A stretch of 64,000 bases of DNA from Varanus komodoensis (lineage: Eukaryota; Chordata; Lepidosauria; Squamata; Varanidae): the NCBI RefSeq assembly GCF_004798865.1, contig NW_025335268.1, forward strand, positions 79,138,468 through 79,202,467. The letters run 5' to 3'. The position numbers and the translations under genes are program-made. The notes below the pieces were generated by a model, which saw only the letters and a list, made by a program, of their open reading frames with translations, was not told the origin of the DNA and did not search any database. Positions within the stretch are counted from its first letter, which is position 1. Each line of letters begins with the position of its first letter. Of the stretch, positions 43,591 to 56,227 are shown piece after piece.

Positions 43591-46314
43591 CATGGTGTTG
43601 TCATTCCTCAGCCCTTCTTCCTTTTCCTATTTTCCCCACCCTCAAACTCTGTAACAATCACTTCGGAAAACAAGGCCTCTATGGATTTACTAAATGAATT
43701 CATTATACAGGGATAGTTTTCCATTGGCCCATATAAACCACCAATTAAACTGCACATCCTGTCCTAACAATATGCAGCTCCACCTTGGGAAAGCAAACTA
43801 CATTAGCAAAGTCTGCATCTGTTTTATTTTCTGTACTCAGATGCCTGTCCCAGTTTCTTGTCAAGGCGTCGTACTTTGGGGGAATATATTGTACAGTCCA
43901 CTTTCTCAGCATTAGACAGATTTCCTCTTGCGAATATTTTAGAAAGAAGCTGCAATATGTGGCCCACACCTCCTCAGACACACGAAATGCAGCTCACATA
44001 CTTCAGACAGTCTTCATGGTGAACAAACGCTATGGAATGTGCCCAACCAAGAGCTCGGGGAAAGGGATGGGGAGGGTACAAGGGTCCATGCAACAGTCTG
44101 GCACATCGAATTCCAGATTCTTTAAAGTTTTTGCTCATGATGGTAGCTTATGACATGCCACATTATTTTCTAAGCTGTCTCCAGATAAAACAGGCTGGAT
44201 TAGACTTTAATAAAGATGCCAAAGGAAGATTATGTGGTGGCACTATAAAAGCTTCACTGAGTTGTGAACTGGAGCTAGGGTCTGAAAGTATGCACATTCC
44301 TGAATGTGCGCCTGATCTTTTTTTTGTTTTTTTCATAACTGCCTTGCAAACCACAAATTGCTCTTTGAACTCCTGCATTAAAAGAAAGCCAATTGGCAAT
44401 TAGATGCAAGAGCTTTCCAAAGAAGGAAATATTATGGGTGTGCATGTACTATTTCACACGTATTTCTGCTTTTAAAATCCCTTTGCTCCTTCTGATTTCT
44501 ACGATGTATGCATAGGTGTAATTTATGGAAAGCAGACTGAAGGCTTCTATTTCTAGAATAGCTATGAATTAAAAAATGGGCACATCTATGTGTGCACAAG
44601 GCCTTGGAGATCTCATTTTACATGTACCAGTTGCACCGCTGATTCACCAGGTGCCCTGCACAATCCACAATGCCCATCCTTGGGGTGTATGAACAATGCT
44701 GGACAGGAACAGCTCTGCACTGTTTTATATGGAAAATCTAAAGGTGCCAATTGCATTCCTTTACAGTTACCATTGCTACTTTGTGCAACTGCCTTGTTCT
44801 GGTTTACTCTTCTAGGGGAGACACGTGAGTCACAAAGGCAGTGGTAGCCTATAGAAAGGGTCAAATGTGATCCTTGCTTAAAAAGAACAAATAAACAGTA
44901 TTTGTGCACCATGACTATCTATGTAACTTCCTCCCTGATAAAACTGGATTCTAAGTCCTGCATAAAAGAAGTACATTTGCCTAATTTATTACTTTCCATC
45001 ATTGTGCAGGTGTGTTAGTATTTTGCACCCTTTCGAGAGACAGAAGACTGATATAACTAAATTGGGAGGATAAATACTCAACATCAGTGTTGTAAGAACT
45101 GATGATCTTACAACACTTTTTTGATATATGGAAAATTGGTAGGGCAACTTCAATGAATGCATGTTTGGCTATTTAGTCTGCTTTTGTGGAAGCCTATGAG
45201 TAATTGCTAGAAAATTGTGTGCGTTTCCTACAAATCCACGTATATATTTAAAGGAATAGAAATATTTATATAAAAAAGGTAAAAACATTTCAGGTGCCTG
45301 CAGGAAATATGTTTGGGACCTGAGCCTTAGCTATTGGAGAGATTTCCCTGCAGGCATTTCCTACAAGCATGTGCTTTCAGCAGGGGGTGGAAAGTTTCTT
45401 TTTCAAATACAGGTGAGATTCTCAGTAAGCAAAATTGTATGCTCCACAACACATTCTGTGTTTTTTCTGCAGAATGATGCCAGCTATACATTGAACTGAC
45501 TTTAAACTATTAGTGAGGTTGTACTAATATACTATACATGCATGCACTTCTGCAGTTGGCTACAATGCACCAGTTAAACTGTTTCGAAATGAATACACCA
45601 TTAATCAAAATGGAATTGCTCTCCCACCAGAATTCATCATGATCAACCTTATGCTTTACCTGGAATAACTGTGGAAATTTCACCCATTATAGAGTGCAGC
45701 ATTCATGTCACACCTGAAAATCCTAATTTATTTTAGTTGTGTGTATTCTCTGGGATGATTTTTTCCTAAGTAATATAATTAATTACAAGAGAATTGCAAC
45801 AGATATAAGTGATTCAGTGCTTGAATAGCATGTCCATCAAGAATCACCTCTATTAGAGAATGTGCTGAGTACTTCTAAATGCAGATGTTGTACAGAGTGA
45901 ACCCATCTAATTAATTTAGTGCAGGGCATTTATCTGTCACTTTGGAAAAACTAACAGGCAGTAATTTGCCTGTAAACAAGCCAGTATCAAAGATTATCGT
46001 AACCACTTTAGAAGGCAGATTTTTTTTCAAAATGATCTCAGTGAAGTGGAACGTTAGGCTGTCAGGAAATCAAATGAAATTCAGCAGAGAGAAATGAAAA
46101 GCATTCCTTATAGGATAGAAGAACTAACAAATGCAAGTGATGTTTCGCATTCAATGTATTTCCACACAGAGATTAATCAGTGTCACACGAAGAATGCACT
46201 TTAAATGTGGTGGTCTTCCCCCACCCTTTCCTTTTCCCTCTATCCATTTGTGTCCTTATTTTAAACTGTGCTCTCTAACACATGACCAGCCATTCCTAAC
46301 ATTTTAGAGGGACA

Positions 46315-46414
46315 NNNNNNNNNNNNNNNNNNNNNNNNNNNNNNNNNNNNNNNNNNNNNNNNNNNNNNNNNNNNNNNNNNNNNNNNNNNNNNNNNNNNNN
46401 NNNNNNNNNNNNNN
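46315..46414. other. Assembly gap (100 N)
   Basis: Exactly 100 N, the usual placeholder for a gap of unknown size. Minus-strand ORFs running through it are artefacts. Confidence 0.99.
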
Positions 46415-46589
46415 TTTTTCTGTGGTATTTCTTTTGCAAGGAAGCATCTCCAGAAAAAAGACTACGACACATTCTTTGCATGCCAACATTTGCAGACTCA
46501 CGTTCTAAACTTTCTAAAAGGTTCGAGGGAGCAGACAATATTCTCTGACTGGGTTCAAGTGGCATGATAACCTACACTCAAGGGTTAAG

Positions 46590-46800
46590 TGTGGTTTTCA
46601 TTGAATTGTGGGATGTTAAAGCATCGTGAACAACCCACAGTTCATAATTTGACAACAATGCTTTCTCTTCCTGCGTTGCTTGTGGTTAACAAAACATGGT
46701 TTGTGCACCTGGACCCTAATAACATGATAACTCACGTTTAAGTAGCAACCTATGGTTTAATCTCAACCAATACTCAACCCTGGAGTAGATATTGCATTGT
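46590..46800. repeat. CATGGTT/ACAACCCA dispersed repeat
   Basis: GTGAACAACCCACAGTTCAT, GCTTGTGGTTAACAAAACAT, GGTTTGTGCACCTGGACCCT, AACCTATGGTTTAATCTC. Shares words with 2635 and 13028. Confidence 0.45.
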
Positions 46801-47126
46801 CTGAACCCAGTCTGTGGGAACTACTTCTCAGAATAGACAATATTGGGCTAGATGGACAAATAATCTGATCTTGTGCATCCTATAGGTTCCCAAGTTTAAG
46901 TAGTTTCCAGTATGTGCCAACTCTTGCTGATCCCCATTAGGTGGTACATTGAGAATGCATATGTAATAGTCAAAGATTATATAGAAATTATGGTTTCAGC
47001 CTATTTAAGAAAGAAAACGAGAAACAAGATACACAAAATAAATGTGATGATGAAGACAAGTCCTTGAGTTTCTTTCCAAAGGCACATTCATTTTTAAAGT
47101 GAGGGTTAAATAATAAAGCAGTATTA

Positions 47127-47193
<67 letters not shown>
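47127..47193. repeat. Compound microsatellite (C)n(CT)n(CA)n
   Basis: A C run (47127-47135), then (CT)12 and (CA)17 without interruption. Likely length-polymorphic. Confidence 0.98.
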
Positions 47194-47195
<2 letters not shown>

Positions 47196-48799
47196 ATGAA
47201 AGAAAACACTGCTGAGTTCAGTGGGGCTTGCCATCAGGTAACTGGGGATAGGGTTGCAGCTTAAAATGCTTATTTCACATCAGGCCTACTACATGCTGTG
47301 AGGAGGTGGAAGCAAGGCGCACACAGGCTGACTCTGTACCTTGCCACACAAAGAGTAAGAAGTATAGTCTGTTCAGGCCTTCTTTATATATCTCAGCTGA
47401 AGTAATGGGCACATTTCCAGAAATGCTAGTGACAAGAATATAAATGCAAAGTATGTATCAAGTCATCATAAAATAGTATTGTTATTAAATTATTAACAAT
47501 GACTAGTTTCAAGGTCCTGCTGTGACAATATGAAATGATCTGTGTGTATCTGTTTTCCCAAAATCAACACTGGTGCAGCCTATTGAATGTATCTCATTCC
47601 ATCTGCCTATATTTTCCATACAAATATCAATAATATTGATATGTTTATTGATTTTGCTACATCAAAATTAAAAGTTTACTGATAGTTGTAGGGAACCACA
47701 CAATACCAGGATGCATCATCAAATGCTCAGATAAATTGGCACCTGGAGCAGAGCATAACTGAGTTTTTTTTAATGTGCTGAGCATACCAGAAGGGAGTCG
47801 CACTAAGACCTTCTCTTCTTCCATGCACAATTTCTCTCCTGTTACCCTGTGCTTTTTCATATCAGCAGGACAGGAGGAGAGTCATTTTGTTTCTGCCGTT
47901 GTTAAAATGGATGAGGGTAATCCTTTCAGATAATCCGGAGAGCTAGTAGTTTACCCAGGCCTATCTCTGCCCATCCTAGAATTATGCAGTGTAGGCACAT
48001 AAGGAGTTAGCTTGGTGATGCTGCTGTGGATTTGAATTTGTCTGTTTCTGGCCTGATAGGTGGCCTTTCTGAAAGGATTAAGTTCAGCGGTCATGAATTC
48101 TTCCTTCTCCCCTTATTCTCCAAAAAGTGGCTGTGTGCAGAGCTGATTGGCTGGTGTTCTGACAATAATGAAATCACTCCCTCTCCCTGGAATAAGGGTG
48201 ATTAAACCATTAATCAGAGAATTGTGTCTACTGCCCTAATGCCTATCCTGTCCTGACCTTTTTACTGCAGAAATTCTGTTTAAAATACAAGGGAAAGACA
48301 CATCATCATTGGGTTGGAAGCCAGGAGTAGGTGCCACTAGGAGTAAAAGCAGGGCATGAGAGAGTACAGGAAAATGGCACCATCTGGAAGCAATCTCTTT
48401 TCATCTTTCTGCCATAGATCACAACTTCTTCAAAAATACTATTCAAAAAACTAAGTTCCATTTTTTCCCTGCATACATTCTTCTACTGTTTCAAAAGTCA
48501 ATGGCAGCCATGACCCTGCAGTATCTAACAGCTCTGGCTTAGCCAGGATGCTTCAGAGCGATGTGAAAGTGGGAGAAAAGAAAATCAGGTGGCTCATGTC
48601 TCTGCAGTTTTCTGTGCTTCGTGGTTCTCTGCAACATTCTGGAGTAGAACTGCCACACATCTTGCCATTTAGGATAGGGACACTTTCCTTGCCCTTGCAC
48701 ACTTGCCTAAGATAGTTTACAAAGACTTGATTACAATGAATGCAAATCAAGAACATTCAAACACCACTGTACCAGAGAACTGTATGAAAATAATAAGAA

Positions 48800-49062
48800 T
48801 TAAAAAGCAAATGCCAAGCAGGATGCACAGACTTTAAACGCCTGAGAAAATACAAGGACCTTGCCTGGTGCTGAAATAGCACCCGGGCAGATGTTAGGCG
48901 ACCCTCCCTGGGGAGCGTAAGCGCTAGCTGGAGGGCCCCCATCAGGAGAGCCCTTCACTCCCGTGACACTTGTCAGATAGCAAGGACCCAAAGGTCCCAA
49001 GTCATGAAGGGCCTTAAATATCCAAACCGGTGCCTGCTGAACCGCCACAGTGAGGCGTGCAT
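48800..49062 (-). repeat. L2-type LINE ORF-end region
   Basis: GGACCTTGCCTGGTGCTGAA, CCTCCCTGGGGAGCGTAAGC, GAGAGCCCTTCACTCCCGTG, then AGTCATGAAGGGCCTTAAAT. The order matches the 63.8-kb copy and extends further into the ORF. Confidence 0.65.
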
Positions 49063-49099
49063 GTCTAATCATGCACATGGCTTTAATTTAAAACCAGGC

Positions 49100-49208
49100 T
49101 AAGTTCTAGCCCATAAAGGTGCAAATAAGCTGCCTTGAGCCCTTTGTGGGAAAAAGGCAGGATATAAATCGAAAAATAAATAAAATAAAAATAAATAAAT
49201 AAATAAAT
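49100..49208 (+). repeat. L2-type LINE tail with (AAAT)n
   Basis: AAGCTGCCTTGAGCCCTTTG, GGGAAAAAGGCAGGATATAA, then AAATAAATAAATAAAT. Sense direction, immediately next to an antisense copy. Confidence 0.75.
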
Positions 49209-50509
49209 GTGATCTTAGAAGTATGTGGGTAATTATTGCTAAAATTGCTAAAGCTGGATGACTGCATGTGTGGACATGCCAAACAGAACCTCCTGGAGCA
49301 GAGAATAAGGTGCGTGTTTCCTGACCAGCCATTTGTCATCTCCAGTTTTGGCCAGCAGGGAAAGAGATTCAGCGAACGCCAGTCCTCGCCATCTGAATGA
49401 TTTTTGCCGGGCACTAGGTTCAGCTTTTGCCAGCTTCTTGCCAGAACATTTACCTTTCTCGTATGAAGCATGTGACCATGCAGTGCTTTGTGTGGGAATG
49501 AAACTTTGGTTTAACATGCTCTACGGCAGAGTAGATGCACATTTTTAATGACCTACAAAAAGGAGGACTAGGATCACTATTCAAAGCCATCTGTATTGCT
49601 TGCTAAAATGGCAAATGAGGCACGGGAAAGTGTATTAAATGCGCAGTGCAACACCTTTTGTTCATAGGTTCTTTTACACACTGACTGCTAGACTACACTT
49701 TCTGGTTTCACGGTGCCATAAAACAATGAAATACTATCTTTTAATAATTAATATTTGCAGGAGCATAACTTGCATTGTTTTAACTGTCTTAATTTCAGGA
49801 TTGTTGCCTAAATATCCGTAAACCTGCTCATTGAAAATGGCCACTTCATGTAAGAAGGACTGTGATGAAATTATCAAAAGAATGAAGGGGTTGTGGTGAA
49901 ACATTTTGGGAGTTAGACCCACAGGGGTGAGGGATTAGCTTGATCCTTTGCATAAGAACTTCACCAGCATTTGAAATAACTATGATTTGATTAGATGTTC
50001 TTTAAATAAGGCCATTTCTCCTGAGTCTTTATCCATTTTCTGTTGGAGAAAAGAGATTACTCCAGATCAGTGACAGCTCCAGGTTTTGAGGAGGGCCTGG
50101 GGGCAAGCCATCTCCAATGGGCCCATTCTCTCAGTGGGTCTATGTCCTGAGCACCACCTCTACCAGCCCCTATTGCTCCTCGTCTTCTTTCTCATCATGC
50201 TTGGCAAGCAGAGTGTCAGTGAGCAAGGAGGCAGGGGTGCCCACTGTTCACTACCACGACCACCATTATCTGGACCACCATGGCAGGCAGGTGAACAAGC
50301 AGGTTGCAGTGCTGAAGAGGAGCCACTCCAGGGAGTTCTTGTCAATGGGTCCCTACTGGTGGGTGGTACCTCAGCAGATGGTAGAGACCATGCTGACGTT
50401 TAATGTCCGCTCTACTCCAGAGCCTTTGGGTGTGCTTGTTAGTAAACCAAGGTACAGTTGTTCAGGCCAAGTGAGAAAGATGAATGGGAAAGACCTCAGG
50501 AATTCCATG

Positions 50510-50690
50510 GTAAGAACAGTTCAGCAATGGAACCAGTGACCTAGGGCATGGTGAAATATACTTCCCTGGGGGTCCTAAAGTAGAGGCTGAATAGGTATCT
50601 TTTGGGTGGTCTCGTTCTAGGCTTTTCCTTGTCAAGCAGTGTGGATATGGTAGTCTTCTGGGCCTCCAACTCTATGATCTGACTTTCTAG
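50510..50690 (+). mobile_element. CR1 LINE 3' end, decayed
   Basis: TGGAACCAGTGACCTAGGGC, GAGGCTGAATAGGTATCTTT, GGCCTCCAACTCTATGATCT: the order and wording of a CR1 3' UTR, with the ATTCTATG-type terminus reduced to CTATGATCTGA. Confidence 0.72.
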
Positions 50691-52687
50691 AACTTCCCGG
50701 TTTGGTCTTCCCCAGCCACATGCATACTATCACTGTTGAGATTGCTCTCTCAACTGCACCAAGCTTATTTCTACTATCTAGATAGTAGATAGCAGGAAAA
50801 CCAGATTCATTGTTCTCACTGAAGACTGGAATTGTGCAGGCACATATCTTAGAAACATAACGTCCTGAAGCATCCAGAACTTAATCCATGCATTTTTATA
50901 GGTTTCCACAAGTGAAACCCACTATGTTGGGAATCAGAATAAGTTACATTTTTATTTGATGTGAGCTTACTTTAGTTCATATGTTTCTTCCTTTACTGAA
51001 GCACCAACCCCAGATTCGAGAAGAAATGCAATGTTCTCTTGGAAGGAAAAGGCCAACATATTCCAACAGGTGCTGGAAACTTAATGCCACGTGGTAACAA
51101 GCTATTGAAGTGCAACATCCTTTTGTGTCATTAGGGCTGCACATACAGCACTAGTAGAGACTCTTCAAAAATGCTTATTACAAAATTAAGTGATATCAAC
51201 ATATATAAATAGGAAAACATATTTAAACAGGAAAAAAACATATTAATTTGACAACATGTCTTAAGTGCAATTTTAATCCAGTTTACATTTATGTTCTTGA
51301 TGCTTTCTCTGGCATAAAGTGATTCATGGGAAAAAATGATGCCCTTGTTTGATTTGTACATACAATGAATTGGAAGTCTGTGTCCTTCACACATCACTTT
51401 GGACATGTGTTTTCCTGTGTTGAAGTGAGATTTATGCAGAAAATAATCATGCCAAGCCATAAAAACAACCCTCCACTTCTCTAGATCAAGAGTGGGAAAC
51501 ATGTGGTTGACCTGAGGTGGTTCAACTGCAATTCCTATCATCACACTTTCTCCACTCCTACTGCAGTTGATAGTTCACCGGATTCAAACACAATATTAGA
51601 GGTTACATGTCGTCTTTGCCATTGTGGTAGTAGTAGTAATAATAATAATGGCTGCTTTGTGGCTGATCATGGCCAATGCTAATGATTTTGATACTTGCTC
51701 TTGCGAAATCACTACTACTGCAGCTCTCTAAAGTTTTATGAAGAACTAGCAAGGCCACAGTAGAAAGCTGGCAGGAAGTGCTTTTGGTAATGCTATTTGA
51801 AAGACTGCAATTGCTTCGTGTAATTGAGCGCGGATATGAGTTATGTGATTTGATCTTTGCATATCTTGTGTAAAACTTGCCTAAAGATAAATCATATGAT
51901 CATCAGTTGCATTTCTGGTGCATTCAAATTAAAATGAGTGTTCCTGTCTGCTTTATGAATAGTTATTAATATCATGAATAGTTATTTAATGCTTTCCTAC
52001 TCTTTCATTTCCTCTTGTCTACATATCACTACCAGTGTGCATGGTACTATGCAGAGTACGGAAGGATATGCCCCTGCCCATTAGGAAAAAATGGAGGAAA
52101 ACAGAATGAGTAAACTAATGAGGAACATCCCCTGTTCCCCAGTGACAGATGTAGAGACGGGACCCATTTTTCTCAAAACACAGCATTTCCAGTTGGAAAT
52201 TTCAAACATAGGATGTGAATGAGACAGAGAAGAAGGGGTGGTATGGAAATATCATGGTTAACATATTTGTTAGAAAGCTGCTGAGAATCAAATTACTTTG
52301 GGTTTGAGGTGGGGGACAAGGCAAAGAGACATTGTAGAACAGGGGGTGTGAATTCATTAACCCAGTGAACTGGTGACAAACCAAATAAGCAGACCAATTA
52401 AATAACAGCAATCCTGCCATCTGACCCACAAACCTCCCTGAGGGTGGAGCCACATTTTTTTTGGGAAAGGAAGGGAGGAGGGGTTCTTCAGTTTGGAATC
52501 CACTCTTCCTGTGGGCAAGAGATGTGCCCACCAGTCTGAGCAAACATTACTTTAATTGATGCTACTTAAGAGAAGCTTTCTTCTTAAACGCACTGTTTCG
52601 CAAAGCAAAGTGAACCAAAGTAAAACCAAAACAGCTCAAAAAAGGGAGCATAAGGTTTCCGTGTGGTTCTCCTGAAGAAAGGAAAGG

Positions 52688-52748
52688 GATAGAGATGTGC
52701 TCATGTGGTCAGTTACTTGATAGAGATGTGCTTACTTGTGGTCAGTAG
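52688..52748. repeat. 31-bp tandem duplication
   Basis: GATAGAGATGTGCTCATGTG... repeated directly as GATAGAGATGTGCTTACTTG...; two copies only. Confidence 0.8.
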
Positions 52749-52984
52749 AGCAAAGGTACATGATCCAAGATTTACAGACAAAATCAGGCCTAATGGGGTT
52801 CCAGTGCAGCCCTCTGCTTTTTGCCAGATGCCCCTGCTGTCCTCTTCTTGGCCTCAGATTGTTTTTTTTCCCCCTTGCATTGTGTGCTTAATCTCCATTC
52901 TGAAAGACTGCAATACCTTTCCTAAGGCTTAGTTACTAGCAGTAAGAGCTTTATGCTCTCCCCCCCCCCCCCCGCCCAAAGGAA

Positions 52985-53390
52985 ATAAGGACTGTGGCTA
53001 CAAGGAGAAGGACCTTCTTGGTAGTGGCACCCTGACTCTCAAATCAGCTTCCCAAAGGAGTTCAGCTGATGCCTTCTCTATTCTTTTCAGCACCAGGCAA
53101 AGACTATTTTATTTACCCAATATTTCAATTGTCAAGGCAATTCTAAAGATGTTTATAGTAGTTTATGGTATTTATTACATCTTAGTGCTATTGTGCCTTT
53201 TATTGGTCTACAAATTGAGGTTATTGCAAGACTTTTACTGTGATGTTTGTGTTTGACTGTTGTGATTTTATTTTTGTTAATTTATTATTTATTTTATTAC
53301 ACATATTGTTATTAAATTGTTATATCATGTAACCCATCCAGAGTCATTTTGACAAGTGGTACAGAAATTAAATAGATAAATAGCACATTC
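52985..53390 (+). mobile_element. L2-type LINE 3' end, sense direction
   Basis: ORF end CAGCTTCCCAAAGGAGTTCA, GCACCAGGCAAAGACTATTT; 3' UTR TTATTGGTCTACAAATTGAG...; tail TGTAACCCATCCAGAGTCAT, TTTTGACAAGTGGTACAGAA, ATTAAATAGATAAATAG. The same layout as the antisense copies, here on the plus strand, which fixes their direction. Confidence 0.75.
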
Positions 53391-55061
53391 CCTTTGGTCT
53401 TTGACCCCATCCACCACTTGAAAGAAGGCACCAGGAACTTCTTAAAAATTAAATTCTGCCCATGGGCTGAAAGAGCTCAGACATCTCAGGTTATAGGAAT
53501 CAAGAAGTCAAGCCAATGTTTTCCTGGAAAAGGTGGTCTCTGAGGAGGAAGTAAGAGAGGTGGCAATGTGCAGGTGCAGAAGATCTTCCTTAAAAAATGC
53601 TCTTACCATTGTTGAAACAATTCTATGTGATCTGTGTATATAATAGGGTTCTTGTCCAATTTTTTGACAGAAATCAATATGTTAGATTGTAGGGAGCTTT
53701 ATAATGGAGACAGCTCAACTTTAGTTCAAACCCAAAGGCTACATTATTCAACAATGTAATTTTACTCTTTCTGAAATGTGAAAGGAGGTCTATTATCTGA
53801 AGCAATCTTTCTTGATATTCTCTGACACATTGGGGATTTGCATAATAGGCTAAATAACACTGAAGTCAAGGGATTAGTCTAACTTTTTCAGCATGTCCTG
53901 ATGTATTTTGGATTTCTGCCTACTACCACTGGCAAAAAGATATGGCCATATGTACTCAGGGGAGTTTTGATGGAAGGCTGGTAACCTTTAGTATTTCCAT
54001 AAGACTGTTCTTACCTATGGACAAGGTTATATTTCCCTATTAAGATGCTTATTTATGAGTAGTAGAGTACACTTTCTTATGTATCTTACATTGGCCTGCT
54101 ACATGGATTCTGCTGTATAGATTCCCTGTCCCAGCTGTTTTTTCTTTCAGAAAACAAACATATTGAGCATTCTGAAGTAATTTAGGTAAGGGTTAACTTG
54201 CACACAGTTTGTCTTTATTTTGGTTAACTATGCTTTCATTAGTGCTTCAGTATGATATGTTTAGACACCTTACAAGGGAAATCAGTAATATCAAAGAAAC
54301 ATTTACTTATAAAACATTATGAGAAAATGCCACATCAGAAAGTATGCAAAGATGCAATGTCAAGATCAAGTTTCCACAAATGAAAATCTGAAAAGTGATA
54401 TTCATTCGAAATAGCCAACAAAAACAAGGCATATTCTGAGAATGTTACTGGGATTACATATGAATTTTGGGAATGGGTCTGCTTTGGGGAAAACAAGTCG
54501 ACTTTTTAACTTGTAATAATTATTCTTTCTATTAACATCTCAGGAAGTTACTGAGTTTAGTTTTGTTTTGTTTCTGTTAAATGTTCTTGTGAATGGATAA
54601 GGCTTTTATTCCTCTTTGGCAGTGACCCAGGAAGAAACACTTCGAGCGTTTCCATTTTCTGGAAGCATTTTCCATAAAACATCTTCCATTTTATGCCATG
54701 GCAGTGAAGGGGGCTATGTCATCTCTTATGTAAAGTGGGACACAGAGTTTACCAAACATCTATGGAATGGTGTTGCCTCAGTTTCCAGTCCCTAGGACCT
54801 AAAAGCAGCCTGCAGGATGTCATATGCAGGCTTGTTCATTGATAGAACATCCTGTTCTGAATAGGAACAGGAAAGGAAATGTTGGCCCAATGGCACTTTT
54901 AACATTGGCATGGCAGGTAGAGATCCCTCAGGCAAAGAGATAATTGACATGGACATAGTCAACAGATGCCATAAGTGCCATCTCCTGAACATTTGCTTCT
55001 CATATATTTGTTAAAGGCATCTAGGCCCTATCATGTAAAAGGTGACAATGAGGTAACCACG
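53391..55061. other. Intergenic, nothing recognised
   Basis: AT-rich, no repeat or gene identified. Confidence 0.5.
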
Positions 55062-55285
55062 GACAGTGAGTGTGGTGTTGTGGTTTGAGCGTCAGACTGA
55101 ACCTGGCACATTCTGGTTATAGTTCCCACTTGACCATGGACCTCACTGGGGTACATTGAACCAACCACTGATTCTTAGCACCACCTACCTTGGGAGGATT
55201 CTTGTAAGGATGAAATGGATTGAACAGGAGGACTATGTAAGGTCCTCTTGGTTCCTTGCAGGAAAAAGGCAGGATGTAAATCAAC
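55062..55285 (+). mobile_element. tRNA-headed SINE (ACA/CORE-like, L2-type tail)
   Basis: GTGTGGTGTTGTGGTTTGAG (A box region), GGTTATAGTTCCCACTTG (decayed B box), CATGGACCTCACTGGGGTAC, CCTACCTTGGGAGGATTCTT, GTAAGGATGAAATGGATTGA, AGGAAAAAGGCAGGATGTAA. Collinear with the minus copy at 31573-31780. Confidence 0.8.
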
Positions 55286-56227
55286 AACTTGGAGCTGCAG
55301 CCAGTGATGGTGGGGTTTCCACTACACACGCACAGACAGGCATGTTTCCTACTGGTATCCTTGAACCTAAGAATTGCTGACCAGGCTGGACCAGCCCAAA
55401 GGCTCTCAAGGCCAGGATTCTGTTACCAGAGTAGTCAACCAGCTGCCCGTGGGAAGGCCAGGAGTAGGACAGGAGTGCAATAGCATTGTCCTGCATATGT
55501 TCCCCATCGGATGATGTGCATGGTCATTCCCCCGTCCCAATTCCAGAGATGATATGCAGCCATCTTGACTAGTAGCCATTGAAAGTCTTCTACTCCATGA
55601 ATTGGTCTAGTTCTCTTTTTAAAGCCATTCAGATTTGTCAGTCATCCCTACACATCCCTTCTGGAGATCTGTCCAGAATCTCTCAGCACTTAGCTTCCTT
55701 GCTTGACTCCACCTCTCATATCATTAGAACCTAGATAGGTTCTTCTCCCTGCATGCTTGTGCCTCTTCATGCCACCGAGGCACAAATATATTTATTTATT
55801 TAGTTATTTATTTGGATTGGGAGGGAATTGCACACCATCTGTGGAAATCATAATACCACCACGGCTTCTGGTTCTAGAAGGACTTCGGGAATGGCTCCAA
55901 GACTGGCTGCCTGGCAGTTGGTTCTTGGCTGATTGAGAAATAGCCTAAACTGAATGAGAGAACAATTCTTGCATGTTCCAAGGCAAGAAGAGAGGCAAGT
56001 GCTTATGTTGTGTTGTTGTTTTAACCTTCTTATGGGATCATTTCTCTGCAGAACATCTCTCTCTTTGCATCCCAGCTGGTCAGATGCAGGATGTGCATTT
56101 ACTGTATATTTTAAGTGTCGTGAAAATGACACTCTCAGTATTGAAAGCAGAGCAAGTTGATAACATTTACCAGGCTTGAAAGTTTTCACTGTGGGAGCTG
56201 CTGAATGGGAAGTGGATTTATTTATGA
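55286..56227. other. Intergenic, nothing recognised
   Basis: A (TTTA)n-like stretch at about 55788-55812 and ORFs without known motifs. The 138-codon minus ORF at 55848-56264 lacks a recognisable domain. Confidence 0.45.

Larger units (their letters stand above)
38991..46314. other. Intergenic, largely unassigned
   Basis: Apart from a MITE at 39900-39992 and a tandem duplication at 43451-43590 nothing is recognised in 7.3 kb. ORFs of 80-138 codons (39403, 43188, 43785, 44032) lack known domains. 45420-46200 is repeat-free and rich in TAATTA-like words. Confidence 0.45.
46415..48795. other. Intergenic with one MITE-like repeat and a compound microsatellite
   Basis: Contains the features at 46590 and 47127 and a decayed copy of the TTACTTCTGAGT motif near 47213-47265. 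Nothing else recognised. Confidence 0.45.
49209..52984. other. Intergenic with CR1 remnant, otherwise unassigned
   Basis: Contains the CR1 piece at 50510, a short (GTA/ATA)n at 51627-51650, a 31-bp dimer at 52688-52748 and a poly-C run at 52960-52973. ORFs at 50117-50539 and 51131-51544 are about 140 codons but have no recognised domain. Confidence 0.45.

Noticed and set aside
46296-46565. Minus-strand ORFs running across the N block
   Set aside because: They exist only because the 100 N translate as unknown residues; the flanks have no coding signal.
50086-50539. Overlapping 105- and 140-codon plus-strand ORFs
   Set aside because: No recognised domain, both frames open at once, and the 3' part is CR1 sequence.
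51131-51544. 137-codon minus-strand ORF
   Set aside because: Low-complexity AT-rich sequence with no known motif and no splice or start context.
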